Below are positions 24,801 through 36,497 of a stretch of DNA of 64,000 nucleotides, one piece after another. The stretch covers positions 474,001 through 538,000 of the forward strand of contig BRXU01000013.1 of the NCBI GenBank assembly GCA_030267565.1, given 5' to 3'. A model generated the notes under the pieces. It was not told the origin of the DNA, made no database searches, and saw nothing but the letters and a program-made list of their open reading frames with translations. This DNA is from Pleodorina starrii. Lineage: Eukaryota; Chlorophyta; Chlorophyceae; Chlamydomonadales; Volvocaceae. The position numbers were made by a program, and so were the translations under genes. Each line of letters starts with the position of its first letter. Position 1 is the stretch's first letter.

Positions 24801-27800
24801 CCCCCCACCCCCATCCGCCCCCCCCACCTTGATCAGCTCCTGACACAGTGCGTCCAGGGCCCCGGGGTCCACCCCCTGGAGCTCCAGGAGGGCGTCATGG
24901 AGCAGCGAGGACAGCTCACACCAGTCCTGAGGGGGAGGGGGAGGGGAGGAGGGGAAGAGGGGAAGAGGGAGGGAAGAGGGGGGGAGGGGAAGGGGGGACA
25001 GGAGGGAAGGGGGGAGAAGGGGACAGGGAAGAGGGAAGAGAGTTGAAGGTAAAAGGCACTCACGCAGCAGGCGCGTCATGACAAGTAAACCGCACACACA
25101 ACCACACACATACAGACACACGCCGCTCCGCCTACGGTATTATATAATCACGATGCGTTACCTGCCCGGCGGACACGGCCTCTAATTCCGCAGACTCCCC
25201 TCGGTGCTCGCGCTCAAAGCTCCACAGAGACTTGACCTGCGGAGGGGGGTTAGGGTTTGATGAGTGAATTTGAGTGAAATTGATTGAAGCAAGAAGCCCT
25301 GCGGAGGGGGGCGGCGGTGGGCGGGAGGCGGTGGGCCGGAGGAGGTGCAGAAGGCAAAACCCGGCGACAGCTGAACCAGCGGCGGCGGCGGCGGCGGGGG
25401 ATGAAGTGGTGACTGGTTCGTTCGAGGCGAGAGGGAGGGAGGGATGAGACAGGGGGGGTGCGGATGGGGGTGCAGCCTGGAGACGTGCGTGCAGTGTAAA
25501 CTGCAAGTGCGGTTCTCCTGGGTAGGTACGAGAGCTCCACCCCGCTCCCGTCACCCCTCCCCCACCACCCCGCTCCCGCCCGCGCCTCGCCCCCGCCACC
25601 CCTGTTTTCCCACCCTCCCACCCACCCCACCCACCAGCTCCTTCCGGACGTGATCCAGCAGGCAGAGTCGTACGGCAGGGTAGATCTGGATCACGCGGGA
25701 CAGATCTTCCAACCGCAGCTCCCACAGCTGGCAGGGCAGCGCCGCGCGCAGCGTCCAGGGCCGGTGCCTGAACAGGACACAGAAAAACAGACAGCGCGAC
25801 CAGGGGGCAGACACGATTCAGGACCACAACCGGGGCCCCCGTAGCGCCTAAACAGGACACATCGGCGCAGCCAGGGCGCCGGCCAGAGGCATTACAGGTA
25901 TCGAGGCATCCTCACTCGGGGCAGGGTGAGGTGCCTTTCACGCCAGTCTGCGCCGCTACCGTTTGGTGGGTTGGGTCGCAAGCGGACAGCGGAGCGGATG
26001 CCGCACGCTTGGATTGGTGCTGAGCTGAGGGCGCTAACTCCCGCCCCGCCCCGCCCCGCCCCGGCCCGGCCAGGCAGCGCGCACGCACCGCAGGGCACAC
26101 GGCAGTGGCGGGGCGGGACGCTACCCCCCGCCCCGCATCCCCGCCTGCCCCGCATCCCCGCCCCGCCCCTCATCCCCGCCTGCCCAAGGGCCGGCCCCAC
26201 CTGCACTGCGGAATGTCCATTGCCAGCGCCAGCGACTCCCCCACCAGCGCCGGCGCCGCCACGTGCTGCGGTTGCTCCTTGTGCCTCAGAGCCACCAGTT
26301 CCCCACTGGCCAGCAGCCACAGCCGGTCCGCCTCGTCCCCCTGGCGACACAGCTCCTGACCTGCAAGGGGCGCAGGCGGAGGGGGGAGGCGGAGGGGGGG
26401 AGGGGGGAGGAGGTGAAGGGAAGGAGGCGAGGGGGAGGAGGCGAAGGGGAGGAGGTGTAGAGGACGGTCCGAAAAAGCAGGCGGGGAGGGGAAAGGAGAT
26501 GGGGAGCGGGAGGGATAGCACAGGGGGAAGGCCCCCTGATTTCCGTGTCTCCCCTCTCCCCTTACCTCCCCTCACCTCGCTTCGCCCGCTTACTTCACCC
26601 CCGCCCTCCTCCACCTCCTCCTCCTCCTACCCCCACCCACCCACCCACCCACCCACCCTCGACGGCCCTCAGCGGGCGCAGGTGCGCTGCGATGAACTGT
26701 TGCGCGTCCTTGTTGAGAGCCGAGAAGCCGTGTACCTTCTGCACCAACTCCAGGGTAAGGCCGCTAGCCACCTGGGAGGGGGAGGGGGAGGGGGAGGGGG
26801 AGGGGGAGGGGGAGGGGGAGGGGGAGGGGGAGGGGGAGGGGGAGGGGGAGGGGGAGGGGGAGGGGGAGGGGGAGGGGGAGGGGGAGGGGGAGGGGGAGGG
26901 GGAGGGGGAGGGGGAGGGGGAGGGGGAGGGGGAGGGGGAGAGGGAGGGGGAGGGGGAGGGGGAGGGGGAGGGGGAGGGGGAGGGGGAGGAGAAGAGAACG
27001 AAGGGGCGGAGGAGGTTGACGGGGATTGGCGGGGGGCAGGAGGGCGTGTGGGGGCATGCGGGGCTGTCGGGGCACACACGCACACACACACGTGTGTGAG
27101 GGCGGACGGTGGGGGAAGGGCAACGAAAGGGCAATGCGTGCGGGGACAATGGCGTATGAAGGGGGGGGAATCGCCTGCCCTGTTCCCTCCCCCACAACGG
27201 TTTCTACTTCACCGCCACCCCTTTTCCTGCACCTCCCGACCCCTCCCCTCCCCCGAGGGATCATTCGCAACAGCGCAGCGACCTCCCGTAAGACACGAGG
27301 CTGATGCCGCGCCGCGTGCCGTACCGTGCCGTACCTCGGAGCGCAGGAACGGCGGCAGATCCGCGAACAGCTCAGCCTCGCCGTACTTTACGGACTGTTT
27401 CGCAACGTACAGTCCGGCGAAATACGCCTGCGTGTTTGGCGTTTTGGGGTTTGGAGAGCCGGCCGGCGGGTCGGGGCAGGGTAGCGGGGAGGGAGGGCCG
27501 GGCGTCAGGGTTTTCAGGGACACATACGGAATGGCTGGCTAGGGTTTCTCTAGGTGGGGTGGGGGCTGGGAATCCGAAATGGAAAGAGAGGAAGCCCTGC
27601 GGTGTCACCGCCACCACCTCTGGGGTTTGAGCCCCGTCCCCCGACGCCCTCCCGAAGTGGGACCTCGGCCCTCAACCCTCAACCAAGCCGGCGACCCCAA
27701 GGTCTCTGTTGGGTCCCTCGGATTGGTAGGGGTTTTCCAGCCCCCCACACCGCCGCCACCACCATCAGAACATGCAGCCCCACTCCCACTCCCTTCTCGC

Positions 27801-30800
27801 GTGGGAGCGGGCGAGAGTCCTGCTCTATTGGGGGCCCCTCCCCAACCAACCACTCCACAACCCCCAGCAACACCCCGGCCCTTCGCTGCTGTATTGTTTT
27901 GCTCATTTCGCTCACCCTCAGCCTCTTCCCTGCGGTATTGTTTCGCCCACCCCCGGCCCTAAGCCCTCACCTGTATCCTTCCCTGCAAATCTCGCGGGAG
28001 CTGCTCCTTCGTGACCGTGGACAGCCACTTGTTGACCTGGCTGATCTTCTTGATGTGGCTCTGCAGCCTGAGACGAGACGAGACGTGACGAGACGTGAAC
28101 GACGGGACGGCGCGCGGACCGTTCAGAGCGGTGCAACGCATCAAATGTGTGTGTGTGTGTGCGTGTGTGTGTGTGTGTGCGTGCGTGTGTGTGTGTGCGT
28201 GTGTGTGCGTGTGTGTGTGTGTGTCGTTACAGTATCTGACCGGGCCCTGACGCTGGCCAGGGGCTGCTAACCCAGCCCCGACGGAAAGACCGCCTAAGCA
28301 CTCTCCCCCTTGCGGTGGGAGAAGGGCGTGAGGGGCCGCTACCCCCTCCTGCTCGACGCAGAGCTGGCTGCGTCATACACCCCATATACGGGTGTACGGC
28401 GCAGCGGCTCCCCAAAGGCTTGAGCTCACAGCCTGCCTTATACGGCAGCTGGGCCCTTCGTCCGCACAAACAGCAGTCGCGCCGGCGCACTACGCGGCGC
28501 CCGCGCTGTCCTGCCCGCCCTGAAGTCCTTGCAGCGCCGGGGCGCCCGGCCGGCCTGCTACCGGCTGGCGGTGCTCCTCTAGGCGCGAAAACAAAGCGCT
28601 GAGAACCTGCCCCGAGCTTGGTCCGGCTCGTGGGCGGTCAGCACCAAAGGAGAACCCAAGACAGCGCGCGCCCTACCCCTACTACTACTCCTACTACGAC
28701 GGCCCCGGAGAGGCCGGGGGGTGGCCCCTAGAGGCCGAGCTCCAGAGCGCCGCTTGGCCTCGACGCGGCAGGAGGTCGGGAGCGGGCCTTGCGGCAGCGG
28801 GCTAGGTGACGGAGCTATAGTTCGCACTAGGCGGCACCTCGCCAACTCTCCTCACTCTCGCTAAACCCGCTCCCTAAAGCCTCCCTTGCCTACAAAAGGC
28901 AGCCCGCGGCGGTCTCTGCACCCTAAGTCCTCTCGGACCAAAGGAACCCCCCCTCCGTGTGTGTGTGTGTGTGTGCGAGGCACGGAAAGCTGTTGGTCAA
29001 GCCTCACGAGTACGGCACATACACACACGGCCCCCATTCGCCCTCCTTCCTCCCCCGCCACGGCTGCGGCTTCACCCTTACATCCCCGTCTCGCCCGCCT
29101 CGCCTGCTTGCGTTGACGTCTGCTCGTGCCAGCGCATTGGCCACCGAGCCGACCAGCACTCCGAAGGCCAGCATGCCGCCCACCATGGCACACCCGATCA
29201 CCACTTGCTCGGCCCACCAGCGGGGGGAGAAGTCGCCGAAGCTGCGGAGGAAGGCGGGGCGGGGGGGGGTTCAGGGAGTGATATGCTCCTTTATAAAATA
29301 ATGAGTCACTGCGGGGGGGGGAGGATGAGAGCGTAAGAAAAAAGAGGACGCAGCAAAGGCGGGGGGACACACACACGCACGGGCAGGCAGAGCCTATACC
29401 ACACCGCGCTGCCTGCATTCCGAAAACAGGCTGGGAACGCGGGCACACCCGGGTACCGCCTTCCAACCCCAACCCGCCTCTCTCTCACACACACGCACAC
29501 TCACACACACACACGCACGCACATACCGCTCACCCGGTTGTGGTGGTGGTGGTGACGACCTGGGGGGTTGAACAGGCGGGGGAGAGAGAGGGGGGAGGGA
29601 GGGAGGGGGAGAGGGAGAATAAGGGGGCGGCCCAGCAGACCAAACAGGCAAAAGCCGACATAAGCGGGGACAGCTGCCGGCCCACCCACCCACCCACCCA
29701 CTCACCCCCCCACCCACCCACTCACTCACCCAATACACGGCGCAGTACCACTGATAGAACCTGCTGCTGTCCGGCACGTCCGTCCAGCTGATTGCGGTCA
29801 TCCAGGAGTTGTCCAGTCCGTGCATGTAGGCTAGCAGCACCAGCACGCAGGCGAACAGATTGATGAGCACCAGGATCTGGAAGGCGATCATGCACACGTA
29901 CAGACTGGACACACGCATGTAGCGGGACAGCCACACGTCGGCACCCAGGGCGCTGTCGATGTAGATCACCTGAGGGGTGGGGTGGGGTGGGGGTGGGGGG
30001 TGGGGGTGGGGGTTGTGGGGGGTTGTGGGTGGGGGTGGGTGATGGGTGGTGGGTGGTGATGAGGGGGTGGTGGTGGGCGTGAGGGATTGGGGGCCGGCGT
30101 GAGGGGTTGTGGGTTGTGGGGGTGGGGGTGGGTGAGGGAGTGGCGGGGTGAGGCGGCGGTGGGGGGGTTGGCGCCGTGGCGGTGTGGGGAAAACACAGAC
30201 AGCGAGCCTCAGCCCGCCCGCCCGCAGCTGCCCGCAGCCCCCCAGCCTCATTGCGCCGGTTCTTCCAACCACGCCGTCGCCGCCCTGCCCAGTCCCTGCC
30301 GCTTCCCGCCCCACGACCCGGCCCCTCCCTCTCCACCCCCTTACCCACCTCACCCGGGACACGGTCACCCCCTCCCCCTCCTCACCCGGGACACGGTCAC
30401 CAGGCGCAGCAGCCGGATCAGCCGAATCAGCGAAACCGCATTGACCCACTTTGCCTGAGGCGGGGTGAGAGACGGCCGGTGAGAGAGAGGCGGGCGGGCG
30501 GGGCGCGGGTGGAAGGTACTGCAAAACACGAAAAAAGTCCGTAAAGGCGGATGGGTTTAGAGAAAAACAAACAGTCCGCAAAGGTACATCCCATACCGTC
30601 TTCCTTACCCGCCCCCCCATCCCATCCCACACCCGCCCCCGGGCCCCCCTATCCCACATCCCCCATCCGCCCCCGGCCCTTCTCACCTGGTAGCCGTGTC
30701 CCTTGCTCATGACTAGCACCGCAATCAGGTACCCGAACGGCACTATAGCCGCCAAGTCCAACATGAACCGGCCATGGAAGGGGGAAATGTAGAACCGGGC

Positions 30801-32926
30801 AACCCAGCGGCCTGCGGGGGCGGGAGCAGGTCGGGGGCAGCACGTCGGCAGCGAACACCGACCCGGATCCGGACATGTGTGTATGTGCGTGTGCGGGGGG
30901 GGGGGTTATTCACGTATAGGCCGGAGCCCGCGAAAGGGTGGTGGTGGGTTTTGCGCATGAGGACAGTCAATGGGCCAATGAGGGGACATGAGGGGGCTTT
31001 ACGACCGACCCACTGGCCAGGCAACCGACCCACTGGGCAGGCCGAAGAACAAAGGGAGAATGGAACTGGCAGACGACCCAGGCGCCGCAGGGCCGCGTGA
31101 AGAACCCCCCCCACCTCCTCAGCCTATACGTGGATAACCCCCATCCTCAGCCAGACGCCCAGAAGCAGCTCAGCGGAGCGCAGCGCCACCCGGCCGCGGT
31201 GCGTTCACCCCGGGGGGCTAGGGAAAGAGGCCGCCGCCGCAGCGAAGGGAGGGAGGCGGACGGGGCGTCAGCGAACGGAGTAAGTGAGTCGCCCGGGGCC
31301 CACGCACCGTCCAGCACCATCTTCTTGCGGTGTCCGTTGACCGCCATCATGCCAATGTTGAAGGAGATGAGCAGATTAAGCGTGTAGACAATGCCTGAGG
31401 GTGTGGGTATGCGTGTGTGTGTGTGTGTGTGTGTGCGTGTCGTATTGCCGGCCGATTTGGGGGTGAACATGGCATGCCCCCCGGACCCCCCCGGACCGCC
31501 GCGGCCCATCCATCGCCCATCCCTGTGCGCTCTAGCTCTAGCCAAGCTAAAACTTCGAGGCAGGCTCCTCCCCCTACTACTACTCCTACTACCAGTACTA
31601 CCAGCAGCAGCAGCAGCAGCCCCCCCGCCGCCCTGCTTCGTGGCCTCACCGAAGACCAGGTCTGAGGCTGTGCAGCCCGAGTGCAGGCGGCCGTAGTCCA
31701 CCGAGCAGAAGGCCACATTGATGGGCACTCCGAAGGCGGTCCAGGTGAGGTCCACCAGCGTCATGAGGGAGGTCCAGGCCAGGGCGGGGACGGAGAAGGG
31801 CGGCAGCACGGGCAGGCCGTAGATGGACCTATTTGGGAGGGGAGGGGACGGGGAGCAGGGGTCGGGGGGAAAGGGGAGGGGGGGTCAGAGGGAGATGCGG
31901 CAACGGTGTGTGTATGTGTATGTGTGTGTATGTGTGTGTGTGTTGTATCTTGGAAGCGCGTAGCGCCGTGCCCCGCCCCGCCGCACACATCTACGTCGCC
32001 GACTCTTACCCTTACCAGCCCCACCTTGCGGCCCTTCCCCCCAACAGCCGCTTACCTTCGTAGGGCTCCCTTGCCCCCGGGGGCCCTTGCGACGTTGAGC
32101 CAGGTCACATAATCGTCGAACTCTTGGCGGTCAAGCTCCACGCTGGGTACGAACAGGCGAAATATGCCGTACTCTGGCCGTACATTGCATCGTAAAGACA
32201 GGGCGGGGGAAGGAGGCGGGTGAGAGCGACTGCGCCGCGGCGAGAACAATCAGGGGCGGGCGTTATACGACAAAAAGGGGTACGGAGCGGGCTGCATCAC
32301 GCAGCCACCCTACGCTGCCCGTTCAAAGCGGCCCATGAAACCTGCTAGATTTCAAACGCACGAGCGCAAATCGGTCTCCTCCTCCGTACGCCATCCCGAG
32401 ACAGCAGCTTTGCAGCAGACTGTTCTGCTGCAAAGCTGCTGGGCTGTGCCACATGCCATCCCCATGACGCACCCTCCTCCTTGAGGAGCTCCGCCACCGT
32501 TTCCTTGAACTCGCTGGGCTGCACATCGCCCTCCTGGGCATAGATGCTGCGCTTTAAGGCTTCGTTGTTGCGCCCAAAAGTTTCCGCGGGGTCGTGCGCT
32601 ACGCGGCCGAGGGGGCGCTGTGATGGGTTGGGCTCCAACCTTAGCCCCCCGCCCGACGGAGTCAAGTCATCATTCGGGGTGTCAGGCTGCAAAGTCTGTC
32701 GCTCATAGTCGGCCTCCTGAACGGTTTGCAGTTCTCGGGGGCCCTGTCGGAACCAGAACAATTGCAGATAGATAGTCGAAGCTATATGTCAGTCTCAACC
32801 ATAGATGGGCACGTGTGTGCTGCCATACATCCATTAATAATGTAACAGAGGCTGGGCCTGTACCTTTGTGACTGGTTGAGCATGGTGGCTGCTCAGTCCC
32901 GGAATTGACCAAAGAAAGTGCGGCAT
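21893..32926 (-). CDS. voltage-gated K+ channel with cyclic-nucleotide-binding domain
   Basis: Six-transmembrane K+ channel of the CNBD superfamily (EAG/HCN/plant Shaker-like), membrane-located. Exons: 32926-32864, 32743-32473, 32173-32056, 31828-31650, 31394-31308, 30811-30687, 30454-30386, 29969-29730, 29559-29534, 29241-~29104, ~28067-27971, 27427-27335, 26771-26657, 26360-26201, 25767-25635, 25236-25162, 24926-24828, 24581-24555, 24059-24003, 23797-21893; about 1,358 residues. S4 is SLIRLIRLLRLVTVSR (Arg 292, 295, 298, 304). The selectivity filter is T-G393-F-G-D, so K+ selective. S6 (GCAMVGGMLAFGVLVGSVAN) leads to a C-linker (KISQVNKWLSTVTKEQLPRD) and a cNBD at ~520-640 (GQELCRQGDEADRLWLLASG...ALVGES). 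Residues ~725-1358 are Gly/Ala/Pro/Gln-rich. The start is supported by phase only. The exon 10/11 boundary is ambiguous (see findings). Confidence 0.9.
23838..23905 (+). repeat. dispersed repeat, copy 1 (intron 19 of K+ channel)
   Basis: The block GGGTAAAAA..TGATACCGCAGCGGAGACGG.. through GTTAGCGAA recurs in reverse complement at about 58225-58292, with one long identical core of over 30 bases. It is the only long match between these two places, so it is likely a piece of a mobile repeat family. Confidence 0.7.
26775..26989. repeat. (GGGGGA)n minisatellite in K+ channel intron
   Basis: About 36 nearly perfect GGGGGA copies. In transcript sense they read CCCCCT and run to within a few bases of the CCCAG acceptor of the exon starting at 26771. 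The long Gly/Glu and Pro/Ser frames through it are not genes. Confidence 0.97.
28146..28224. repeat. (GT)n/(GTGC) microsatellite, left flank of element A
   Basis: Interrupted GT repeat of about 80 bases within the channel intron. It continues as a shorter GT run at 28957-28975 on the far side of the 732-base element. Confidence 0.95.
28225..28956 (+). mobile_element. GT-microsatellite-embedded element, copy A
   Basis: A 732-base non-simple block sits between two GT tracts. Its first ~105 bases align with element B at 47031: both begin near GTTACA, then TATCTG, CCGGGCC, CTGGCC, GCTAACCC, AGACCGCC, AAGCACTC and end the shared part at GGGCGT. Both end in CC followed by GTGTGTG. It has no plausible long coding frame. 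A non-autonomous retroelement with GT-repeat target preference is inferred. Confidence 0.6.
29271..29314 (+). repeat. 44-bp intronic repeat, copy 1
   Basis: TCAGGGAGTGATATGCTC, an AT-rich middle, then CACTGCGG; matched at 43718-43760 in an intron of the triple-cNBD gene, with a weaker 25-base relative at about 13926-13950 in an FLVA intron. Confidence 0.6.
29985..30150. repeat. G-rich (GGGGT)n-like intron tract
   Basis: Imperfect GGGGTGGGGGT repeats occupy the channel intron upstream, in transcript sense, of the S5 exon starting at 29969. It is a strong G-quadruplex candidate on the + strand and a CCCCA-rich polypyrimidine-like tract in the transcript. Confidence 0.85.
32402..32441. repeat. 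perfect 17-bp inverted repeat in channel intron 2
   Basis: Arms CAGCAGCTTTGCAGCAG (32402-32418) and its exact reverse complement (32425-32441) flank the six bases ACTGTT. It sits about 30 bases inside the intron after the exon ending at 32473. Confidence 0.9.
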
Positions 32927-33457
32927 TTGTGAACTTATGACATCCTTGCATTCGTCGGTCAAGATATTGCTGTGAAAGGAAGCGGCAAGATAAAATTCGA
33001 CGACTCGGCACAAACACCTTTTTGCATATATTCTGACTTTGTATGGATGACTTTATGAAAATCAAACAAAGGCGTCTGGCAGAATGATAATTTTTTATCA
33101 ATTGCGTTATAAAAGGCACCGGCGCGCCTGCGGGACCACCAAACCCTGAACGTACTACCAACCGCCAGGCCGAAGCGCTTCATGTTTTTCCTGTCTTGGC
33201 AATGGATCGATGACATTATGCTGTCTCAAGGCGTCACCTCATCCTGACCATCCCAGCCGTTTCTTGTGTCCAAATCATTTTACGACGGCCACGCGACCAC
33301 ACTCGTATCACTCTTTTGCCTCACACCCTTCCTGGTTTAGTGCATGCTAGCACAGACAAACACCACACACAAATCGCCCAAGTACTGTCGATTGAAGGGA
33401 AGATCGTGCTGACGCTGAGAGACAAGCGGCGCCTAATTTACAGTGATTCCGTGTAAA
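32927..33457. promoter_or_regulatory. divergent promoter region, K+ channel / DUF493 gene
   Basis: The two start codons face away from each other across about 530 bases, so both promoters and 5' UTRs must lie here unless upstream non-coding exons exist. No TATA box or known motif was identified with confidence. Confidence 0.5.
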
Positions 33458-35140
33458 ATGCTGCACACGCCGCAATTCACAAAGGGATTACGTCCATCCC
33501 GCCCAAGACATGCTAGCAGTGCTTTGCGTCTGTGGCCAGCACCGACCCTGCGCGTCGTCTCTCGCCGGGCGTCAAGCCAGCAGCCCAGCGAGTCGGATGC
33601 TGGGCCAAGCACATCGAACACAGACGATCTTCCACCAGAGCTTCAAGGTAGTATTGCGGCATGTCTGGGCATCCGTCGACGTCAGCCAAAGCAAGGGGCG
33701 AACGTGGCGACGCTTTGCCTACCGTACTTGCGTGTGTGGCGGGTTGTAAGCCAATCGCGGCTTCCAGGGCTGCCCCGCGAAGCCCCATAAGAGTGCACGC
33801 ACATGCAAACCCAACCATGTCCACCGATCCAAGCACTGTATGAAAAACCGCGGACGCCGACGCCCCGACTGCTGCTGCAGCAACTGCACGATCCCCGACC
33901 CACTTGCGACGAGATCACGCGCTCTCAATGCTTCAGCCCGCCAGCCTGCCCGTCTGGGCCCGACCATCCTACCTGCCTCCCACCTCCCTCCCACTGCCCC
34001 TCCCCCTCCCCACCACCCCCACACCAATACCGAGTTACCAACCTCGCATCGCACGCACTCAACCTCCCCTTCCACACGGTCTCCCAGGCCTGCAGATCAA
34101 CGAGGACGGCTTCCTCATCGACACCAAGACGGGAAAAGTGATCAACGAAATGGGCGCCACGCGGTTCGATGTGGCGGTGCGGGCGCTGCGGGGGGAGCTG
34201 GATCCGCCCGAGTGGGTCGAGGTGGGTCACGACCCGCCAAACTCACCAGGGGGGCGAGGGGCAAAGACAAGGACGAGGGGGCCGCGACGAGGACGAGCCC
34301 AGACACCAGCTCCTCGCGGGCCGAGTCTTTTTTCCCGCGTTCCGGTATGGGACTGCGTGCGGGTACCGGTTGCACCACCATGTGCGTCACTACGTGGTGG
34401 ATTCGACGCGGTGCGCCTCGCTGACAAGCAGGTGCACCGGGGTTGAGCGTACCGTATCGGTACCAATGCAGTGCTCGCCAAGCGCTCTCGACCCACCGAC
34501 CCGCCCGCCCGCAGAACTCGGAGCGGACTCCCGGCGTCATTCTGTCGGCGCTGTACCAGTTCCCGCGGTCCTATCTATTCCAGGTGGTGGGTCGGCCAAC
34601 CGCCTCGCCCGCCGCCACCTCAGCCACCTCCACAGCCTCCTCCACCGCCTCCACCGCCTCGTCCTCAGTCCCCGCAGCCGCGCCGGGGTTACAGCCGGCT
34701 TGCTGCGGAGGCGGTGACGGCGCCAGCGGCGGCAAGGCGGCGTTTGTGGCGGACGTGACGTCGTTGATCGCCCGGGTAGTGCAGGCGGAGGTCGAGGAGG
34801 GCAAGGTGCGTGACGGGGGGCGAGCGGCGAGGGCCAAAAAGTACGGGAACTGCAACGAAGTCCCCGCGGTGAGGTGACGCGGGGGTGACGGGTGCGAGCG
34901 GGCGGGCATCGCCGCATGGCCGTGGCGGTGGGGGGGCTGGCCGCCGCTTGCTGTACTGTTATACGGCGTGTCGAGACCCTGTCGTACTCTTGCCGTACAT
35001 GGTCCCAGGTGGAGGTCAAGGAGCGGCTGGGCGGCAAGTACGTCAGCGTGGCGGTGGAGGTGGTGGTGCGCGCGCCGGAGCTGGTGGGGATGGTGTACGA
35101 CGAGCTGGCGAAAGACCCACGGGTCATAATGAAGTTCTGA
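33458..35140 (+). CDS. DUF493 (YbeD-like) domain protein, probable organelle targeting
   Basis: Function unknown; DUF493/YbeD folds are small ferredoxin-like, ACT-domain-like regulators in bacteria and plant plastids. Exons: 33458-33647, 34088-34221, 34515-34805, 35009-35140; 248 residues, all phases match. Residues 1-60 are Arg/Ser/Ala-rich with few acids (RPSRPRHASSALRLWPAP), consistent with a chloroplast or mitochondrial transit peptide. A conserved middle block reads GLQINEDGFLIDTKTGKVI. The DUF493 domain starts with GVILSALYQFPRSYLFQVVG, is interrupted by about 35 Ala/Ser/Thr/Pro-rich residues, and ends with GGKYVSVAVEVVV, MVYDELAKDPRVIMKF. The terminal RVIM(K/V) is typical of the family. 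The ATG at 33458 sits in a good context (TAAAATGC). It is divergent from the K+ channel gene and may share its promoter region. Confidence 0.85.
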
Positions 35141-35903
35141 GGAGCGCGCCGGAGGGCGTGCTGTGAAGGTCGTTGGGCCAGCCAGGAGCCAGGAGTCAGG
35201 AGCCAGCCCGACAGATAGACCCGCCGACGAAGGACACGGAAATGAATATATTGTCGTGATCTGGATGATAATGAATGCGCTCTGCGAGAACCCCTTACGG
35301 CACCCAAGCGGCTGTTCGTGCAACTGTGTGCACACGAGCTGGTACGCGCGCGTGCGCGAGCGAAGCGAAGCCGCTCCTCATGCTCTGGATGCTGCCCCGG
35401 GCGGTTCGCTGAGGAGCGGTTTGAGATGATGATGTGCCGTTCGCCCGCCCCGCCTCCGCCTCGTCGTCGAAGGTTCCCTGGGCGAACGACGTGCGCTCTT
35501 GCGCCCTGTACCGCTGCTACCGCATACGGTACACCGGAACGACGTGCGACACCCAGCATGTGCGATTTTGCCTTTACCAGCCCTCCCGCCGCTGGACCCG
35601 ACCTGGTCCTGGCGCAGTGGGCTTCCGTACTCCGACCGCAACCACCGTGTACGACCATCCACGCACAGAAAGGGGCGACGCTAGGCACACGGCGCTGCTG
35701 CAGCGATTACGGAGGGCTAATGACACACCCGCCCGCCCGCCCGCGCCGGGCCCCCCGGTATCTACCAACGAACAACCGTCCTCGGGCGTCGGGCCCCCGG
35801 CTTTAACGGTCGCCGCCGCACTCATAACCGCAAAATCACTCGTATCAATAGGCGCGACAGACAGCCGCGCCGGGAGCCACCACAGCTTCTAGCCCGTACC
35901 GGG

Positions 35904-36300
35904 TCACAGCAAAGCAGACGAGGGGAGGCCCAAGGAAGGGCCCGGGGCTGCCTCACCGCCTAGGACAAAATCGGCGGATTTACAGGCTGCATCCTGGGGA
36001 TACATGCTGCCATACGGGGATTCTTCGCGTCTGTGAAATATCGCTAGGAGTTGGCACAGTGCGTCCGCCAGGTGGCCGACGTCAATGGTACTCCCGTCTT
36101 CCAAATACGCAATCATGGCGGCAGCTGCAGGTGCATCAAACGAAATGCCGGACCCGACAAAAAAATTGTCTGAGGATGCACGGCCGGCCAATGCTTGTCG
36201 AGAAGCAGCAGCGCCTTGTCAAGATCCGTGTTGACTTTATGCAGAACTAGCCGGCAGAGAAACTCATTCGGGAGTGCCGAATCATGGTGAGTGACCGGTG
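35904..36300 (-). pseudogene. possible frameshifted gene remnant
   Basis: Two adjacent minus-strand frames read like one protein: LPNEFLCRLVLHKVNTDLDK and LLLLDKHWP in one frame, then SSDNFFVGSGISFDAPAAA and DVGHLADALCQLLAIFHR in the next. The shift falls near 36185-36200, where no sensible intron fits. Family unknown. The alternative is chance open frames. Confidence 0.25.
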
Positions 36301-36311
36301 CGCTTGTAGGT

Positions 36312-36335
36312 CGTACTATTTTGGAAAATAGTACG
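36312..36335. repeat. 11-bp perfect palindrome
   Basis: CGTACTATTTT, two bases GG, then AAAATAGTACG. AT-rich hairpin in the spacer; could be a terminator-like hairpin, a binding site or a transposon end. Confidence 0.8.
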
Positions 36336-36497
36336 GCACGCATGTTCCAGCGCTGTTCCCGCCCACATACAACGTATTCACATAACTACGTGGCCTTGTA
36401 TCGGTTCGTTATATGTGCCCCAGCAGCTTTGGTCACTTAGGCAGCTATTCAAAAGCACAAAAGGACGTTGATTTCGCTTTGCTTGCAGTACAAGGGC

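Noticed and set aside
25926..27542. 538-residue + strand frame with a huge Gly run, and its minus-strand Pro shadow
   Set aside because: The frame is the GGGGGA array plus antisense of channel exons; no splice or family support.
32703..33161. 152-residue minus-strand frame as the channel N-terminus
   Set aside because: Its frame does not continue into the exon at 32743-32473; the in-phase start is the short exon 32926-32864.
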